64,000 nucleotides of DNA from Streptomyces griseoviridis (GTDB lineage: Bacteria > Actinomycetota > Actinomycetes > Streptomycetales > Streptomycetaceae). Each line of letters opens with the position of its first letter. The stretch's first letter is position 1. The notes under the pieces are model-generated. The model had not been told where the DNA came from. It did not search any database and worked only from the letters and a program-made list of their open reading frames with translations. Shown here piece after piece: positions 53,428 through 63,244 of the stretch. The DNA lies in assembly GCF_005222485.1 (NCBI RefSeq), contig NZ_CP029078.1, positions 1,826,001 to 1,890,000 on the forward strand, read 5' to 3'. Both the position numbers and the translations under genes were made by a program.

Positions 53428-54303
53428 GTGACGGACATCCCGGCGGGAGACATCGGGCGCGTCGGCGTGGTCGGCTGCGGCCAGATGGGAGCGGGCATCG
53501 CCGAGGTGTGCGCCCGGTCAGGGCTGCATGTGCGGGTCGCCGAGACGACCGGCGAGGCCCTGGAGATCGGCCGCACCCGGCTGCTCAACTCGCTGGCCAA
53601 GGCGGCCGAGCGGGGCAAGATCAGCGCGGCGGAGCGGGACGAGACCCTGGCCAGGCTCAGCTTCACCACCGACCTCGGCGAGTTCGCCGACCGGGACCTG
53701 GTGATCGAGGCGGTCGTCGAGAACGAGCAGGTGAAGACGGAGATCTTCCAGGTCCTCGACCAGGTGGTGACCCGCCCGGACGCGATCCTCGCCTCCAACA
53801 CGTCGTCGATCCCGCTGGTGAAGCTCGCGGTCGCCACCTCGCGCCCCGACCAGGTCATCGGCATCCACTTCTTCAACCCGGCGCCCGTGCAGAAGCTCGT
53901 CGAGCTGATCCCGGCGCTCACCACCTCCGAGGGCACGATCGGCCGGGCGCAGCTGTTCGCCGAGAAGCTGCTCGGCAAACACGCGATCCGCGCCCAGGAC
54001 CGCTCGGGGTTCGTGGTCAACGCGCTGCTCGTGCCGTACCTGCTCTCCGCGATCCGGATGTTCGAGTCGGGCATCGCCGGGCGCGACGACATCGACAACG
54101 GCATGGAGCTGGGCTGCGCGCACCCGATGGGCCCGCTCAAGCTCGCCGACCTGATCGGTCTCGACACCATCGTGTCGATCGCGCACTCGATGTACGAGGA
54201 GTACAAGGAGCCGCTGTACGCCGCTCCCCCGCTGCTGCAGCGGATGGTGGACGCGGGCCGGCTCGGGCGGAAGACCAACTCGGGCTTCTACAGCTACGGC
54301 TGA
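53428..54303 (+). CDS. 3-hydroxybutyryl-CoA dehydrogenase
   Basis: A 291-residue NAD(P)-dependent enzyme interconverting 3-hydroxybutyryl- and acetoacetyl-CoA. The Rossmann motif is VGVVGCGQMGAGIAEVCA; the active-site region has SNTSSIPLVKLA and IGIHFFNPAPVQKLVELI with the catalytic His; the C-terminal domain has DRSGFVVNALLVPYL and HPMGPLKLADLIGLD. The start is GTG 53428 with AAAGGGA before it. It stands alone, followed by a strong terminator. It likely serves fatty-acid or polyhydroxybutyrate/ethylmalonyl-CoA metabolism. Confidence 0.92.
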   Translation: MTDIPAGDIGRVGVVGCGQMGAGIAEVCARSGLHVRVAETTGEALEIGRTRLLNSLAKAAERGKISAAERDETLARLSFTTDLGEFADRDLVIEAVVENEQVKTEIFQVLDQVVTRPDAILASNTSSIPLVKLAVATSRPDQVIGIHFFNPAPVQKLVELIPALTTSEGTIGRAQLFAEKLLGKHAIRAQDRSGFVVNALLVPYLLSAIRMFESGIAGRDDIDNGMELGCAHPMGPLKLADLIGLDTIVSIAHSMYEEYKEPLYAAPPLLQRMVDAGRLGRKTNSGFYSYG

Positions 54304-54330
54304 CGGTTTCCGGCCACCCTGCGTCACCCC

Positions 54331-54365
54331 ACGGGCCCGGCACCTGGTTCAGGTGCCGGGCCCGT
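54331..54365. terminator. Terminator after the dehydrogenase gene
   Basis: Perfect 15-bp stem acgggcccggcacct/aggtgccgggcccgt with a 5-base loop, 28 bp after the stop codon. Confidence 0.88.
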
Positions 54366-54369
54366 CGTA

Positions 54370-54386
54370 TTCACACGCCGTGTGCG
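54370..54386. promoter_or_regulatory. TTCACAC-N3-GTGTG palindrome (weaker copy)
   Basis: TTCACAC-gcc-GTGTGcg, about 110 bp upstream of the small coiled-coil gene. It matches the stronger TTCACAC-N3-GTGTGAA site upstream of the NsdA-like gene in all but the last two bases. Spacing and symmetry are the same. Confidence 0.45.
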
Positions 54387-54496
54387 CGCCGGGCTCGCAT
54401 ATGCCCGTCACACACGCTCCCCACGCGCCCACCAGGCGAGTTGACTCATCATGCGCATGCAAGGGATGTGTGACGACTACGGAAAGGAGTGGACCC

Positions 54497-54754
54497 GTGA
54501 CCGCCGAACCCGAGCATCCCGTGGTCCATGGAGAACTCGCAGAGTTACGGCGCCGCCTCGATGTCGCGTACGCGCGCGTCGAGGGCGGACTGGCGTTGCT
54601 CAACCACCGTACGGAGGAGAGCGACAAGGAGATCGACGATCTGACGGCCAGGATCGGCGCACTGGAGCACGCCCGCTGGCCGCTGCCCGCGGTCGCGGCG
54701 CTGACGTCGTTGGGCGCGCTCGTCGTGACGGTCTGGCAGGCCCTGGGCCGCTGA
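54497..54754 (+). CDS. Small coiled-coil membrane protein with a TTA codon
   Basis: An 85-residue protein: residues 14-56 are a heptad-patterned helix (ELAELRRRLDVAYARVEGGL, NHRTEESDKEIDDL) and residues about 62-82 a C-terminal transmembrane helix. Leu 17 is encoded by TTA (54545-54547), which in Streptomyces requires the bldA tRNA. GTG 54497 has AAAGGAG 8 bases upstream. It resembles the small holin-like or membrane-anchored coiled-coil proteins of actinomycetes, but no function can be assigned. Upstream lies a TTGACT -35-like box and the weak TTCACAC palindrome. Confidence 0.72.
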   Translation: MTAEPEHPVVHGELAELRRRLDVAYARVEGGLALLNHRTEESDKEIDDLTARIGALEHARWPLPAVAALTSLGALVVTVWQALGR

Positions 54755-54787
54755 GGCGCCAGGACCCGGTGGGAGGGCTGCGGGGGG

Positions 54788-55333
54788 TCAGGACACGGTG
54801 TCCTGTCCGAGCCTGAGATGGTGCAGGAGCAACAGTGCCGCCGCCATGTTGGCGGCCGGGACCTCGCCGCGGACGATCATGTCGGGGACCAGCTTGAGCG
54901 GGACCCACTCCCGACGGTCCGATTCGAAGTCGTCCACCGGGTGCCCGATGTACTCGCCCTCGTCGGCCCAGTAGATGTGGTGCCGGGCGTCGGTGAGCCC
55001 GTTGGACGGCTCCACGCTCATCAGGTGGCGCAGGGGTCCCGGCCGCCAGCCGGTCTCCTCCTCCAGTTCCCTGGCCGCCGCGTACGCGATGTCCTCGCCG
55101 TCCTCGACGACGCCTGCCGCGAGTTCCCACCCCCAGCTGTCGGTGATGAATCGGTGGCGCCAGAGGAGGAGGACCTCGTTGGCCTGGTTGACCACCGTGG
55201 CCACGGCGACGGGCCGCAGCCGGATGACGAAGTGGTCCAGGTGCCGGCCGTCAGGGAGTGCGACGTCCGCGAGATTGACCCTGAACCAGCGGTTTGAGTA
55301 CACAGTTTGTTCGTTCTCTTTCGTCCACTGCAC
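54788..55333 (-). CDS. NUDIX hydrolase (ADP-ribose pyrophosphatase-like)
   Basis: A 181-residue hydrolase. The Nudix box GVVEDGEDIAYAAARELEEE-TGW fits GX5EX7REUXEEXGU. Before it are VVNQANEVLLLWRHRFITDS and WGWELAAG, as in ADP-ribose and related nucleoside-diphosphate hydrolases. I chose GTG 55333 (reading VQWTKENEQTVYSNRWFRV) because GGAAGG lies upstream; the longer frame to 55399 lacks a start signal. It is convergent with the small membrane-protein gene. Substrate unproven. Confidence 0.88.
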   Translation of the reverse strand: MQWTKENEQTVYSNRWFRVNLADVALPDGRHLDHFVIRLRPVAVATVVNQANEVLLLWRHRFITDSWGWELAAGVVEDGEDIAYAAARELEEETGWRPGPLRHLMSVEPSNGLTDARHHIYWADEGEYIGHPVDDFESDRREWVPLKLVPDMIVRGEVPAANMAAALLLLHHLRLGQDTVS

Positions 55334-55453
55334 GGTTCTGCCACCTTCCGCCGAGTAAGTGGCAATATCGCAGCAGGAACGAGAACGCAGCAGGCGCACG
55401 AGGAGCCGCGCCCGGCGCAGCGGCGGGCGCAGCCGACCCCTCGGCCGCGCCCG

Positions 55454-56794
55454 CTACAGCGGCACGCGCAACGCCCCGTCGATCAGCTCGGCGGCCTCGG
55501 CGGAGCCCGTGCCACCACTGCGCACCAGATGCTCGCGCACCGCCCGCAGCCGGTCGCGCAGCCGCTGCGACTCCATCCCCCTGGCCTGCTCGGCCATCCG
55601 CACCGCCGTCGCCACCGCCTTGTCGGCATGGCCCTGGCGCAGCTCGATGGTGCTGAGCATCGCCAGCCGGTGCACCCGGCCCCGGTCGTGCGCCGGAGTG
55701 TCCACGGCGGCCGCCGCGTGCTCCCCGGCCGCCGCCAGCTCCCCCAGGCTCAACAGGGCCTCCGCCACCTGGACGTTGACCAGACCCGGCTGCACATAAC
55801 CGGTCTCGTCGGGCTCGTACCCGCGCCTGATGCGCTCGGCGGCGACCTCCGCGCGCCTGATGCAGGACAGGGCGCTGGTGCCGTCGCCCAGATGCGCGTA
55901 CGCCTTCGCCTGCATCGCGTACAGGTCGGAGGCGAGCGCCGGGGTGATGTGCTTGCCCGCGGCCCGCAGCGCGGCCTCCGCGAACGCGACGGACTGCCGG
56001 TACTCCCGCATGAACAGCGACTGGTTGACGAGCAGCGCTATCACATAGGCGCCAAGTCCCCTGTCCCCGCTGGCCTTCGCGAGCCGCAGCGCCTGGTGGA
56101 AGTAGCGCTGGGCCAGCCCGTGGGCGTCCGAGTCGTAGGCGCAGATCCCGGCGACGGCGACCAACCCGCCGGTGGCGCGGTGGAGTTGGCGTCCGGGGGC
56201 GTCGGCGTAGCGGCCCCGCAGCAGCGGCGCCGCCTCGGCGTTGAGGAAGCCGACGATCCGGGTGCGGGTCGCGATGCCGCCGGCCTTGCGGTACATCTGC
56301 TCGTAGTGCGCGCGGGCCGCGCGCAGCATCTCCAGGTCGGCGACGGTGACCCGGTGCCGGCCGCCGCGTGAGACGTCCACGTCCTCGGGCGGGTTCTCCC
56401 ACTCCCACACCGGCATCACCGCGGGCGTGCCGGTGACGGCCGGTGCGCCCAGGACGTGCGGGCGCTGCTGCTCGTCGGAGCGCCACAGCGCGGTGGCCCG
56501 TTCGACGAAGCCGGAGAGCGAGGTGCCGTGCGGGGCGGACGGCTCACCGGGCACGCCGAGGCCGATGTCGTCCAGGGTGACCGGCCGTTGCAGCCGGACG
56601 GCGAGCACCTCGCAGATCAGGTCGGGCACCTGGCCCCGGGGCCGTTGGCCCTTCAACCAGCGTGCGACGGCGGTGTGTTCGTAGCGGAGGGCGAGCCCGC
56701 GCGCGCGGCCCGCCTGGTTCACATGGGCGGCGAGTCCCGCGTGCGAGACGCCCGCCTCGTCGAGGATCGCGTCGAGAAGAGAATTGGGCTGCAT
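55454..56794 (-). CDS. NsdA-like transcriptional/antibiotic-production regulator
   Basis: A 446-residue regulator beginning MQPNSLLDAILDEAGVSHAG, an N-terminal XRE-like helix-turn-helix part with RYEHTAVARWLKGQRPRG, and a long helical C-terminal part of TPR character (AHYEQMYRKAGGIATRTRIV, YFHQALRLAKASGDRGLGAY, AEVAAERIRRGYEPDETGY). This is the layout of the Streptomyces NsdA family, in which NsdA negatively affects sporulation and antibiotic production. ATG 56794 has GGGGGG upstream. A perfect palindrome lies 45-63 bp upstream. Whether it has NsdA's role is not known. Confidence 0.8.
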   Translation of the reverse strand: MQPNSLLDAILDEAGVSHAGLAAHVNQAGRARGLALRYEHTAVARWLKGQRPRGQVPDLICEVLAVRLQRPVTLDDIGLGVPGEPSAPHGTSLSGFVERATALWRSDEQQRPHVLGAPAVTGTPAVMPVWEWENPPEDVDVSRGGRHRVTVADLEMLRAARAHYEQMYRKAGGIATRTRIVGFLNAEAAPLLRGRYADAPGRQLHRATGGLVAVAGICAYDSDAHGLAQRYFHQALRLAKASGDRGLGAYVIALLVNQSLFMREYRQSVAFAEAALRAAGKHITPALASDLYAMQAKAYAHLGDGTSALSCIRRAEVAAERIRRGYEPDETGYVQPGLVNVQVAEALLSLGELAAAGEHAAAAVDTPAHDRGRVHRLAMLSTIELRQGHADKAVATAVRMAEQARGMESQRLRDRLRAVREHLVRSGGTGSAEAAELIDGALRVPL

Positions 56795-56838
56795 GGGTGC
56801 CCCCCGGTGCATCGATGCGGTCAGCGTAGTGCGAACGG

Positions 56839-56857
56839 GTTCACACGGGGTGTGAAC
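56839..56857. promoter_or_regulatory. Palindrome GTTCACAC-GGG-GTGTGAAC
   Basis: Perfect 8-bp arms around three bases, 45 bp upstream of the NsdA-like start. On the minus strand a -10-like TACGCT lies about 15 bases downstream of the palindrome, so it would overlap the -35 region and act as an operator. A weaker copy lies upstream of the small coiled-coil gene. Confidence 0.7.
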
Positions 56858-57047
56858 GGAGTGCCCGCATCCGCAGGGTGTGCGCGCTGTCGCGGAGAGT
56901 TCCCCGCCGGTTGACTTGGCTTCCTCGCAAGAGGCCGGCCGGGCCGCCTGCTCCCCCTCGAACAGCGCGGCGGCCCGATCGCGCGCCGTCCGTCCGGTCG
57001 CCTGCCCGGCACTCCGAGGCCGGACGGACGGCCCGCCGGCGGCACCG

Positions 57048-58133
57048 CTACTTCCCGGACGCGGGCTGCGGGCGCTGACTGCCGGGCCTGGCCGCGGATG
57101 AGAGCGGCCGCTGCCGGTCGTTGCGCAGCACCAGCAGCGCCACGTCGTCGGCGGGCGAACCCCCGGTGTGCCGCAGCAGCGCGGTGAAGACCGCCCCGAG
57201 GAGGGCCTGCGGCTGTTCCTCGATCGCACCGGCCAGCACCTCGGGCAGCGGGAAGAACCGCCCGTGGGTGTCGCGGGCGTCCTCGGCGCCGTCGGTGTGC
57301 AGGAACAGCGTCTCGCCCGGCAGCAGCCGCCCGCAGCCCTCGACGACGAGGTCGGCGGGGAGCGGGAAGAGGCCGAGCGGCGGCAGCGGATCCGCGCGGG
57401 CGAGAGCCGTGACGCTCTCGCCGCTGAGCAGATACGGCGACGGATGACCGCAGTTGAGCAGGCGCACCGCGCCGTCCTGACGGATCTCCAGGAGCAGCAG
57501 GGTGACGAACTCCTCGGTGACGGGGACATCGGGAGTGACGGGGGTGTCGGGGGCGCCGGGGCCCTCCACCGCCGTGCCGGCCGCCGGGGCCGGCCGCTCG
57601 GCGCGGGCCCGCTCCCGCAGCCGCCGGGCCAGGGCCCGCTCCAACCGGCGCATCACGGCGGCGAGTTCGGGTTCGTCGTGGGCGGCCTCGCGGAAACTGC
57701 CGAGGACGGCGGCGACCGTGTCGAGACCGCCGAGCCCGTGCCCGCGCACGTCCCCCATGACGACCCGGACGCCGTACTCGGTGCCCACGACGTCGTACAG
57801 GTCACCGCCGATGGCCGCGCCCGGCTCAGCGGAGAGCTGGGCGGCGGCGACGTTCAACCCGTCGAGCCGGGCGGGCAGCGGGCGCAGCAGCGCGCTCTGC
57901 GCGACCCCCGCGACCCGGCGCACATCCCGCAACTCCCGCAGCAGCGCCCGCCGGACGTGCACGACGAGACCGGTGCCGACGGCGAAGAAGACGGCGCTGG
58001 TGACGATGCGCGCGCCCAGGCCGTTCTGCTGGGAGAGCGGGCAGGCCAGCTTGTAGGTGATGGCCATGGCGCCCCACATGGTGGGCAGCCCGAGCGACCG
58101 CGCCCGGCGTATCCCGGCCTTGATGCGGACCAC
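57048..58133 (-). CDS. Membrane-bound SpoIIE/RsbU-type PP2C phosphatase
   Basis: A 361-residue protein: a short N-terminal membrane region with one or two hydrophobic helices (MAITYKLACPL, IVTSAVFFAVGTGLVVHV), a coiled stretch (RALLRELRDVRRVAG), and a C-terminal SpoIIE domain with AAQLSAEPGAAIGGDLYDVV, VVMGDVRGHGLGG, FVTLLLLEIRQDG, CGHPSPYLLSGE and FLHTDGAEDARD, the metal-binding Asp residues in place. Such phosphatases dephosphorylate anti-anti-sigma factors. Start GTG 58133 has GGGGG upstream; the frame to 58229 crosses a terminator. Signal sensed unknown; no partner kinase is adjacent. Confidence 0.85.
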   Translation of the reverse strand: MVRIKAGIRRARSLGLPTMWGAMAITYKLACPLSQQNGLGARIVTSAVFFAVGTGLVVHVRRALLRELRDVRRVAGVAQSALLRPLPARLDGLNVAAAQLSAEPGAAIGGDLYDVVGTEYGVRVVMGDVRGHGLGGLDTVAAVLGSFREAAHDEPELAAVMRRLERALARRLRERARAERPAPAAGTAVEGPGAPDTPVTPDVPVTEEFVTLLLLEIRQDGAVRLLNCGHPSPYLLSGESVTALARADPLPPLGLFPLPADLVVEGCGRLLPGETLFLHTDGAEDARDTHGRFFPLPEVLAGAIEEQPQALLGAVFTALLRHTGGSPADDVALLVLRNDRQRPLSSAARPGSQRPQPASGK

Positions 58134-58164
58134 ATGAACCCCCGTGTCAGGCCCTGACAACACG

Positions 58165-58194
58165 ATCGGACCGGCCCCGAAAGGCCGGTCCGAT
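58165..58194. terminator. Terminator of the pheST operon
   Basis: Perfect 12-bp stem atcggaccggcc/ggccggtccgat with a 6-base loop, about 80 bp past the pheT stop on the minus strand. A second palindrome TGTCAGGCCCTGACA (58145-58159) follows it. Confidence 0.75.
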
Positions 58195-58272
58195 TGTGTC
58201 CACGCCATGACCCGGAAGAACCAGATCATCCCGGGAAGTCACCCCATCGAGTGAGATCGGGAGGGGTCGGGG

Positions 58273-60780
58273 CTACCCCCGCAGCACCGCTCCCGCCCGC
58301 TCCCCCGCGAGGGCCACGGCCGCGTCGCGGGCGGCGGACGCCTCGTCCACGGTGAGGGTCCGGTCACCGGCCCTGAACCGCAGCGCGTACGCCAGCGACT
58401 TCTTGCCCTCGCCGAGCTGCGCGCCGTTGTCGTACACGTCGAACAGCCGGATGGACTCCAGGAGTTCACCCGCGCCCTCGCGCAGCGCGGCCTCCACCTC
58501 GGCGTGCGGCACGGCCACGTCCACGACCAGCGCCACATCCTGCGTGGCCATCGGGAACGTGGAGATCCGCGGCGCCTGCGGGGTGTCGTTCCCGGCCGCC
58601 TGGAGGGCGTCGAGGTCCAGCTCCATCGCGCTGGTGCGGTCCGGCAGCCCGAGCGACTTCAGCACCCGCGGGTGCAGTTCGCCCGCGTGCCCGACGACCC
58701 GCTCGGTGCCGTCGACGACGACCGCGAGTTCGGCGGTGCGCCCCGGGTGCCAGGGCCCGTACTGGCCGCCCCTGACGACGAGTTCGGCTCCGGCCTCGCG
58801 GGCGACCGCGCGGGCGGCCTCGACCGCGTCGGCCCACTCCGCGGGACGGCCCTTGCCCCACCAGCCGGCCTGCTCGCGGGCGCCCGCGAGGACGACGGCG
58901 ACGTGCCGGGGCTGGTCGGGGAGGGTGGCGTCGAGCGCGGCGATCTCCTCGGCGGTGGGCCGCCGGTCGACGGGCGGCGCGGCGGCCACCGAGCGGTCCT
59001 CGCGCGGGTGGAAGACCAGGCCGGTCTCGAACAGCGCGAGGTCGTGGGTGCCCCGGCCGTCGTTGCGGCGCAGCGCCCCGAGCAGTCCGGGCAGCAGCGA
59101 CGTGCGGAGCGCGGGCTCCTCGTCGTTGAGCGGGTTGACCAGCTTGACGACCTCGCGGTCGGGGTCGTCGGCGTCGAGGAGCAGTTGGTCGAAGACCTGC
59201 TCGCCGACGAACGGGTAGCTCAGCGCCTCGACGTACCCGGCGCCCGCCAGTGCCCGGCCGACCCGCCGGTGCAGCCGCTGGCGCGGGGTCAGGCCGTGGC
59301 CGGAGCGGGGGCGGGGCAGCGTGGAGGGCAGGTTCTCGTAGCCCTCCAGCCGGATGACCTCCTCGGCGAGGTCGTTGGCCGCCACCAGGTCGGGCCGCCA
59401 GGACGGGACGGTGACGATCAGCTCGTCCTGCCCGTACACGTCGCAGCCGATCTGCTGGAGCCTGCGCACGACGGTCTCGCGCCCGTAGGTGACACCCGCG
59501 ACCTTGTCCGGGTGGTCGGCGGGCGCGGTGATGGTGTGCGGCGCGGACGGCGCGACGACCTCGGTGACGCCGGCCTCGGCGGTGCCGCCGGCGAGCAGCA
59601 CCAGCAGGTCGACGGTGCGCTGCGCGGCGGCGGCCGCGGCCTGCGGGTCGACGCCGCGCTCGAAGCGCCGGGACGCCTCGGAGGAGAGCTTGTGGCGGCG
59701 GGCGGTGCGCGCGACGGAGACCGCGTCGAAGTGGGCGGCTTCGATGACGACGTCGGCGGTCGCCCGCCCGGCGTCGTCGGCGATCTCGGTGTCGGCGCCG
59801 CCCATCACCCCGGCGAGCCCGATGGGGCCGCGGTCGTCGGTGATCACCAGGTCCTCGGCGTGCAGGACGCGCTCGACGCCGTCGAGGGTGGTGAGCTTCT
59901 CGCCCTGCTGGGCGCGGCGCACCCCGACGGTGCCCTGGACCTGCGAGCGGTCGTAGGCGTGCAGCGGCTGGCCCAGCTCCATCATCACGTAGTTGGTGAC
60001 GTCGACGGCGAGCGAGATCGGGCGCATGCCGACCTTCTGGAGCCGGCGCTGGAGCCAGATCGGGGAGCGGGCCTCGGGGCTCAGCCCGGTGACCGTGCGG
60101 GCGGTGAAGCGGTCGCAGCCGGCGGGGTCGGAGACCCGCACGGGGTAGCCGTAGGCGTTGGGGCCTGGGACGTCGAGGAGCGCCGGGTCGCGCAGCGGCA
60201 GGCCGTAGGCGATGGCGGTCTCGCGGGCGACCCCGCGCAGCGAGAGGCAGTCGCCGCGGTTGGCGGTGACGGCGATGTCGAGGACCTCGTCGACCAGTTC
60301 GAGCAGCTCGACGGCGTCCTTGCCGACCTCGGTCTCCGGCGGCAGCACGATGATGCCCTTGGTGCCGTCGTCGCCCATGCCCAGCTCGTCGCTCGAGCAG
60401 ATCATGCCGTGCGAGGTCTTGCCGTAGGTCTTGCGGGCGGCGATCGCGAAGTCGCCGGGCAGCACGGCGCCCGGCAGCACGACGACGACCTTGTCACCGA
60501 CGGCGAAGTTGCGGGCGCCGCAGACGATCTCCTGCGGCTCGCCGGTGCCGTTGGCGGCGCCGACGTCCACGGTGCAGAAGCGGATGGGCTTCTTGAAGCC
60601 CTCCAGCTCCTCGATGGTCAGCACCTGGCCGACGACCAGGGGGCCCTTGAGTCCGTCGCCGAGCTGCTCGACGGTCTCGACCTCCAGGCCCGCGGACACG
60701 AGCTTGGCCTGTACGTCACGGCCGGTTTCCGTCGCCGGCAGGTCGACGTACTCCCGCAGCCAAGAAAGCGGGATCCGCAT
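58273..60780 (-). CDS. pheT: Phenylalanyl-tRNA synthetase beta subunit
   Basis: An 835-residue beta subunit. Layout: [15 protein letters not shown], the tRNA-binding EMAP-like domain (about 40-155), B3/B4 editing domain with [20 protein letters not shown] in parts ([11 protein letters not shown]), B5 domain with [20 protein letters not shown], the catalytic-like core, and the C-terminal anticodon-binding FDX-ACB domain ([20 protein letters not shown]). With PheS it charges tRNA-Phe. The start overlaps the pheS stop by one base, so synthesis of the two subunits is coupled. Confidence 0.96.
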   Translation of the reverse strand: MRIPLSWLREYVDLPATETGRDVQAKLVSAGLEVETVEQLGDGLKGPLVVGQVLTIEELEGFKKPIRFCTVDVGAANGTGEPQEIVCGARNFAVGDKVVVVLPGAVLPGDFAIAARKTYGKTSHGMICSSDELGMGDDGTKGIIVLPPETEVGKDAVELLELVDEVLDIAVTANRGDCLSLRGVARETAIAYGLPLRDPALLDVPGPNAYGYPVRVSDPAGCDRFTARTVTGLSPEARSPIWLQRRLQKVGMRPISLAVDVTNYVMMELGQPLHAYDRSQVQGTVGVRRAQQGEKLTTLDGVERVLHAEDLVITDDRGPIGLAGVMGGADTEIADDAGRATADVVIEAAHFDAVSVARTARRHKLSSEASRRFERGVDPQAAAAAAQRTVDLLVLLAGGTAEAGVTEVVAPSAPHTITAPADHPDKVAGVTYGRETVVRRLQQIGCDVYGQDELIVTVPSWRPDLVAANDLAEEVIRLEGYENLPSTLPRPRSGHGLTPRQRLHRRVGRALAGAGYVEALSYPFVGEQVFDQLLLDADDPDREVVKLVNPLNDEEPALRTSLLPGLLGALRRNDGRGTHDLALFETGLVFHPREDRSVAAAPPVDRRPTAEEIAALDATLPDQPRHVAVVLAGAREQAGWWGKGRPAEWADAVEAARAVAREAGAELVVRGGQYGPWHPGRTAELAVVVDGTERVVGHAGELHPRVLKSLGLPDRTSAMELDLDALQAAGNDTPQAPRISTFPMATQDVALVVDVAVPHAEVEAALREGAGELLESIRLFDVYDNGAQLGEGKKSLAYALRFRAGDRTLTVDEASAARDAAVALAGERAGAVLRG

Positions 60781-61901
60781 CAGATCTCCATCCCGAACGG
60801 CCGGGTGAAGCGCACGTCACCCTCGACCATGTCTCGCATGTCTTCGACGTTGTGGCGGAACATCAGCATCCGCTCGATGCCGAACCCGAAGGCGAACCCG
60901 CTGTACTTCTCCGGGTCGACGCCGCAGGCGGCCAGCACCTTGGGGTTGACCATGCCGCAGCCGCCCAGCTCGATCCAGCCCTCGCTCGAACAGGTGCGGC
61001 AGGGCCGGTCGGGGTTGCCGACGGACTCGCCGCGGCAGACGTAGCACACCATGTCCATCTCGGCGGACGGCTCGGTGAACGGGAAGAAGTTGGGCCGCAG
61101 CCGCGTCTTCATGCCCACCCCGAACAGCGACTGGACCATGTGGTCGAGGGTGCCCTTGAGGTCGGCCATGGTCAGGCCCTCGTCGACGGCGAGCAGCTCG
61201 ACCTGGTGGAAGACCGGGGTGTGGGTGGCGTCCAGCTCGTCGGTGCGGTAGACGCGCCCCGGGCAGATCACGTACACCGGCAGCTCCCGCTCCAGCAGGG
61301 AGCGGATCTGCACGGGCGAGGTGTGGGTGCGCAGCACGACCCCCGAGTCGGCGGTGCCGTCGGGGCCCTCGACGAAGAAGGTGTCGGCCTCGCCGCGGGC
61401 GGGGTGGTCGGGGCCGATGTTCAGGGCGTCGAAGTTGAACCACTCGGCCTCGACCTGCGGTCCCTCGGCGACCTCGTAGCCCATGGCGACGAAGACGTCC
61501 TCGATCCGGTCGGACAGGGTGGTCAGCGGGTGGCGGGCGCCGGCCGGGACCCGGTCGTAGGGCAGGGTGACGTCCACCGCCTCCTCGACCAGCACCCGGG
61601 CGTCGCGCTCCGCCTCCAGCTCGGCCTGCCGGCCGGCCAGCGCCTTGTTGACGGCGCCCCTGGCCTGCCCGACGAGCTTGCCCGCTGCGGCCTTGGCCTG
61701 CGGGGGCAGCGCGCCGATCTCGCGGTTGGCGAGGGCCAGCGGGGAGGTGCCGCCGGTGTGGGCGACCTTGGCCTCCTGGAGCGCGTCGAGGGAGGGCGCG
61801 GCGGCGAAGGCGGCGAGCGCCTCGTCCCGCATGCGCTCGATCTCTTGCGGTTTCAAGGCCTCGACCTCGACAGGGTCGTACGACTTATTCGGTGCCGACA
61901 T
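60780..61901 (-). CDS. pheS: Phenylalanyl-tRNA synthetase alpha subunit
   Basis: A 373-residue class II aminoacyl-tRNA synthetase subunit. The N-terminal coiled-coil (about 20-110) is followed by the catalytic core: motif 1 near [20 protein letters not shown], motif 2 with [20 protein letters not shown], motif 3 with [20 protein letters not shown]. It has a CYVCRG...[12 protein letters not shown]ys-rich insertion, two Cys pairs that may bind zinc. First gene of pheST. The 137-bp leader upstream has no recognised T-box; a short gcgtccc/gggacgacgc hairpin is visible there. Confidence 0.96.
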   Translation of the reverse strand: MSAPNKSYDPVEVEALKPQEIERMRDEALAAFAAAPSLDALQEAKVAHTGGTSPLALANREIGALPPQAKAAAGKLVGQARGAVNKALAGRQAELEAERDARVLVEEAVDVTLPYDRVPAGARHPLTTLSDRIEDVFVAMGYEVAEGPQVEAEWFNFDALNIGPDHPARGEADTFFVEGPDGTADSGVVLRTHTSPVQIRSLLERELPVYVICPGRVYRTDELDATHTPVFHQVELLAVDEGLTMADLKGTLDHMVQSLFGVGMKTRLRPNFFPFTEPSAEMDMVCYVCRGESVGNPDRPCRTCSSEGWIELGGCGMVNPKVLAACGVDPEKYSGFAFGFGIERMLMFRHNVEDMRDMVEGDVRFTRPFGMEI

Positions 61902-62038
61902 CTCTTCCCGTGCTTCCGGTTGGCTGGCTGAGGGTCCCGCTGCGACTCGGGGGGACGCGTCGTCCCTGAACGGGGACGCAAAGGTGCCAAAGGCCGAGTC
62001 TAACGGGGTGGGGAGGTGCGTCCGCGCCCGCGGGCCGC

Positions 62039-63187
62039 TCAGACCAGATAGGCCGGCAGGCTCGCGGGCAACGTAAATCGGAACTGCGCGCCGCCCTCGG
62101 GGGCGCGGCCGACGGTGATGGTGCCGCCGTGGGCCTCGACGATGCCCTTGACGATGTACAGGCCGAGACCGGTGCCGCCGCGCTTGCTGCCCCGCCAGAA
62201 GCGGGTGAAGACGCGGTTCATGGACTCCTCCGGGATGCCGGCCCCTTCGTCGCTGACGGTCACCGAGGTGGCCGCGTGCGCGTCGGTCTCCCCCTCACGC
62301 GGGGACGCCGAGGGCGTGACATCGATGGTGACGGTTCCCTCGCCGTGGCGCACGGCATTTTCCAGCAGGTTGCTGAGCACCTGGTCGATCTTGTCGGGGT
62401 CGGCCCACAGGGCGGGCAGCGGCAGTTCGAGGCGGAGCAGGAACTTGTCGGCGGGCTGCCCCGCGGCGACGTACGCCTGGATGTGCCGGCCGACGGCCGC
62501 CCCGATGTCGACGGGCTGACGGCGCACCTCCAGGCGCCCCGAGTCGATGCGGGAGATGTCGAGCAGCTCGGCGATGAGCCGGGTGACGCGGTCGGCGTCG
62601 GCGTCGACGGTCTCCAGCATCAGCCGCTTCTGGTCGTCGGTGAACCGCTCCCACTTGGCGAGGAGGGTCGCGGTGAAGCCCTTGACGGAGGTGAGCGGGG
62701 AGCGCAGTTCGTGGGCGACGGTGGCGATCAGCTCGGCGTGGCTGCGCTCGGTGCGGCGGCGGGCCTCGGTGTCGCGCAGCGAGACCACCACCCGCCGGAC
62801 CGCTCCGGTGGGTTCGGCGCGCAGGTAGCGGGCGCTGACCAGGACCTCGCGTCCGCCGGGCAGCAGCAGGTTGCGCTCGGGCTGCCTGACCCGGGTGGCG
62901 AGGCCGCCGTAGGGGTCGGTCAGCTGCCACCAGCGGCGGCCCTCCAGGTCCTCTAACGGCAGGGCCTTCTCCAGGCGTCTGCCGAGGGCGTCTTCGGCGC
63001 GCAGCGCGGTGATGCGTTCGGCGGCGGCGTTGAAGCAGATCACCCGGCCGTGCTCGTCGGCGACCACCAGGCCGTCGGGCAGGTCGTCCGGGTCGATGTC
63101 CGGGGTCGTGGCCGCGGTCATGTCCGGGCCCGCCGGGAGGGGCCGCTCCCCGCGTGCCCCCGGTACGCTGCCCGTGCCGACGCTCAT
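62039..63187 (-). CDS. Orphan PAS-domain sensor histidine kinase, TTA codon
   Basis: A 382-residue cytoplasmic kinase. A PAS domain (about 33-145, [20 protein letters not shown]) precedes the HisKA dimerisation helix with the phospho-acceptor His 159 in [15 protein letters not shown], then the HATPase domain with [10 protein letters not shown] (N-box, Asn 277), [15 protein letters not shown] and [18 protein letters not shown]. No membrane segment, so the signal is internal. Leu 78 is encoded by TTA (62954-62956), pointing to bldA control. No response regulator lies next to it; start ATG 63187 has GGTGGGG upstream. Confidence 0.9.
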   Translation of the reverse strand: MSVGTGSVPGARGERPLPAGPDMTAATTPDIDPDDLPDGLVVADEHGRVICFNAAAERITALRAEDALGRRLEKALPLEDLEGRRWWQLTDPYGGLATRVRQPERNLLLPGGREVLVSARYLRAEPTGAVRRVVVSLRDTEARRRTERSHAELIATVAHELRSPLTSVKGFTATLLAKWERFTDDQKRLMLETVDADADRVTRLIAELLDISRIDSGRLEVRRQPVDIGAAVGRHIQAYVAAGQPADKFLLRLELPLPALWADPDKIDQVLSNLLENAVRHGEGTVTIDVTPSASPREGETDAHAATSVTVSDEGAGIPEESMNRVFTRFWRGSKRGGTGLGLYIVKGIVEAHGGTITVGRAPEGGAQFRFTLPASLPAYLV

Positions 63188-63244
63188 CCCCGTACCCCAC
63201 CCTTCAGACGACGCAGTGGGCCGCCCCCCGAGCTGGTCACCCTA

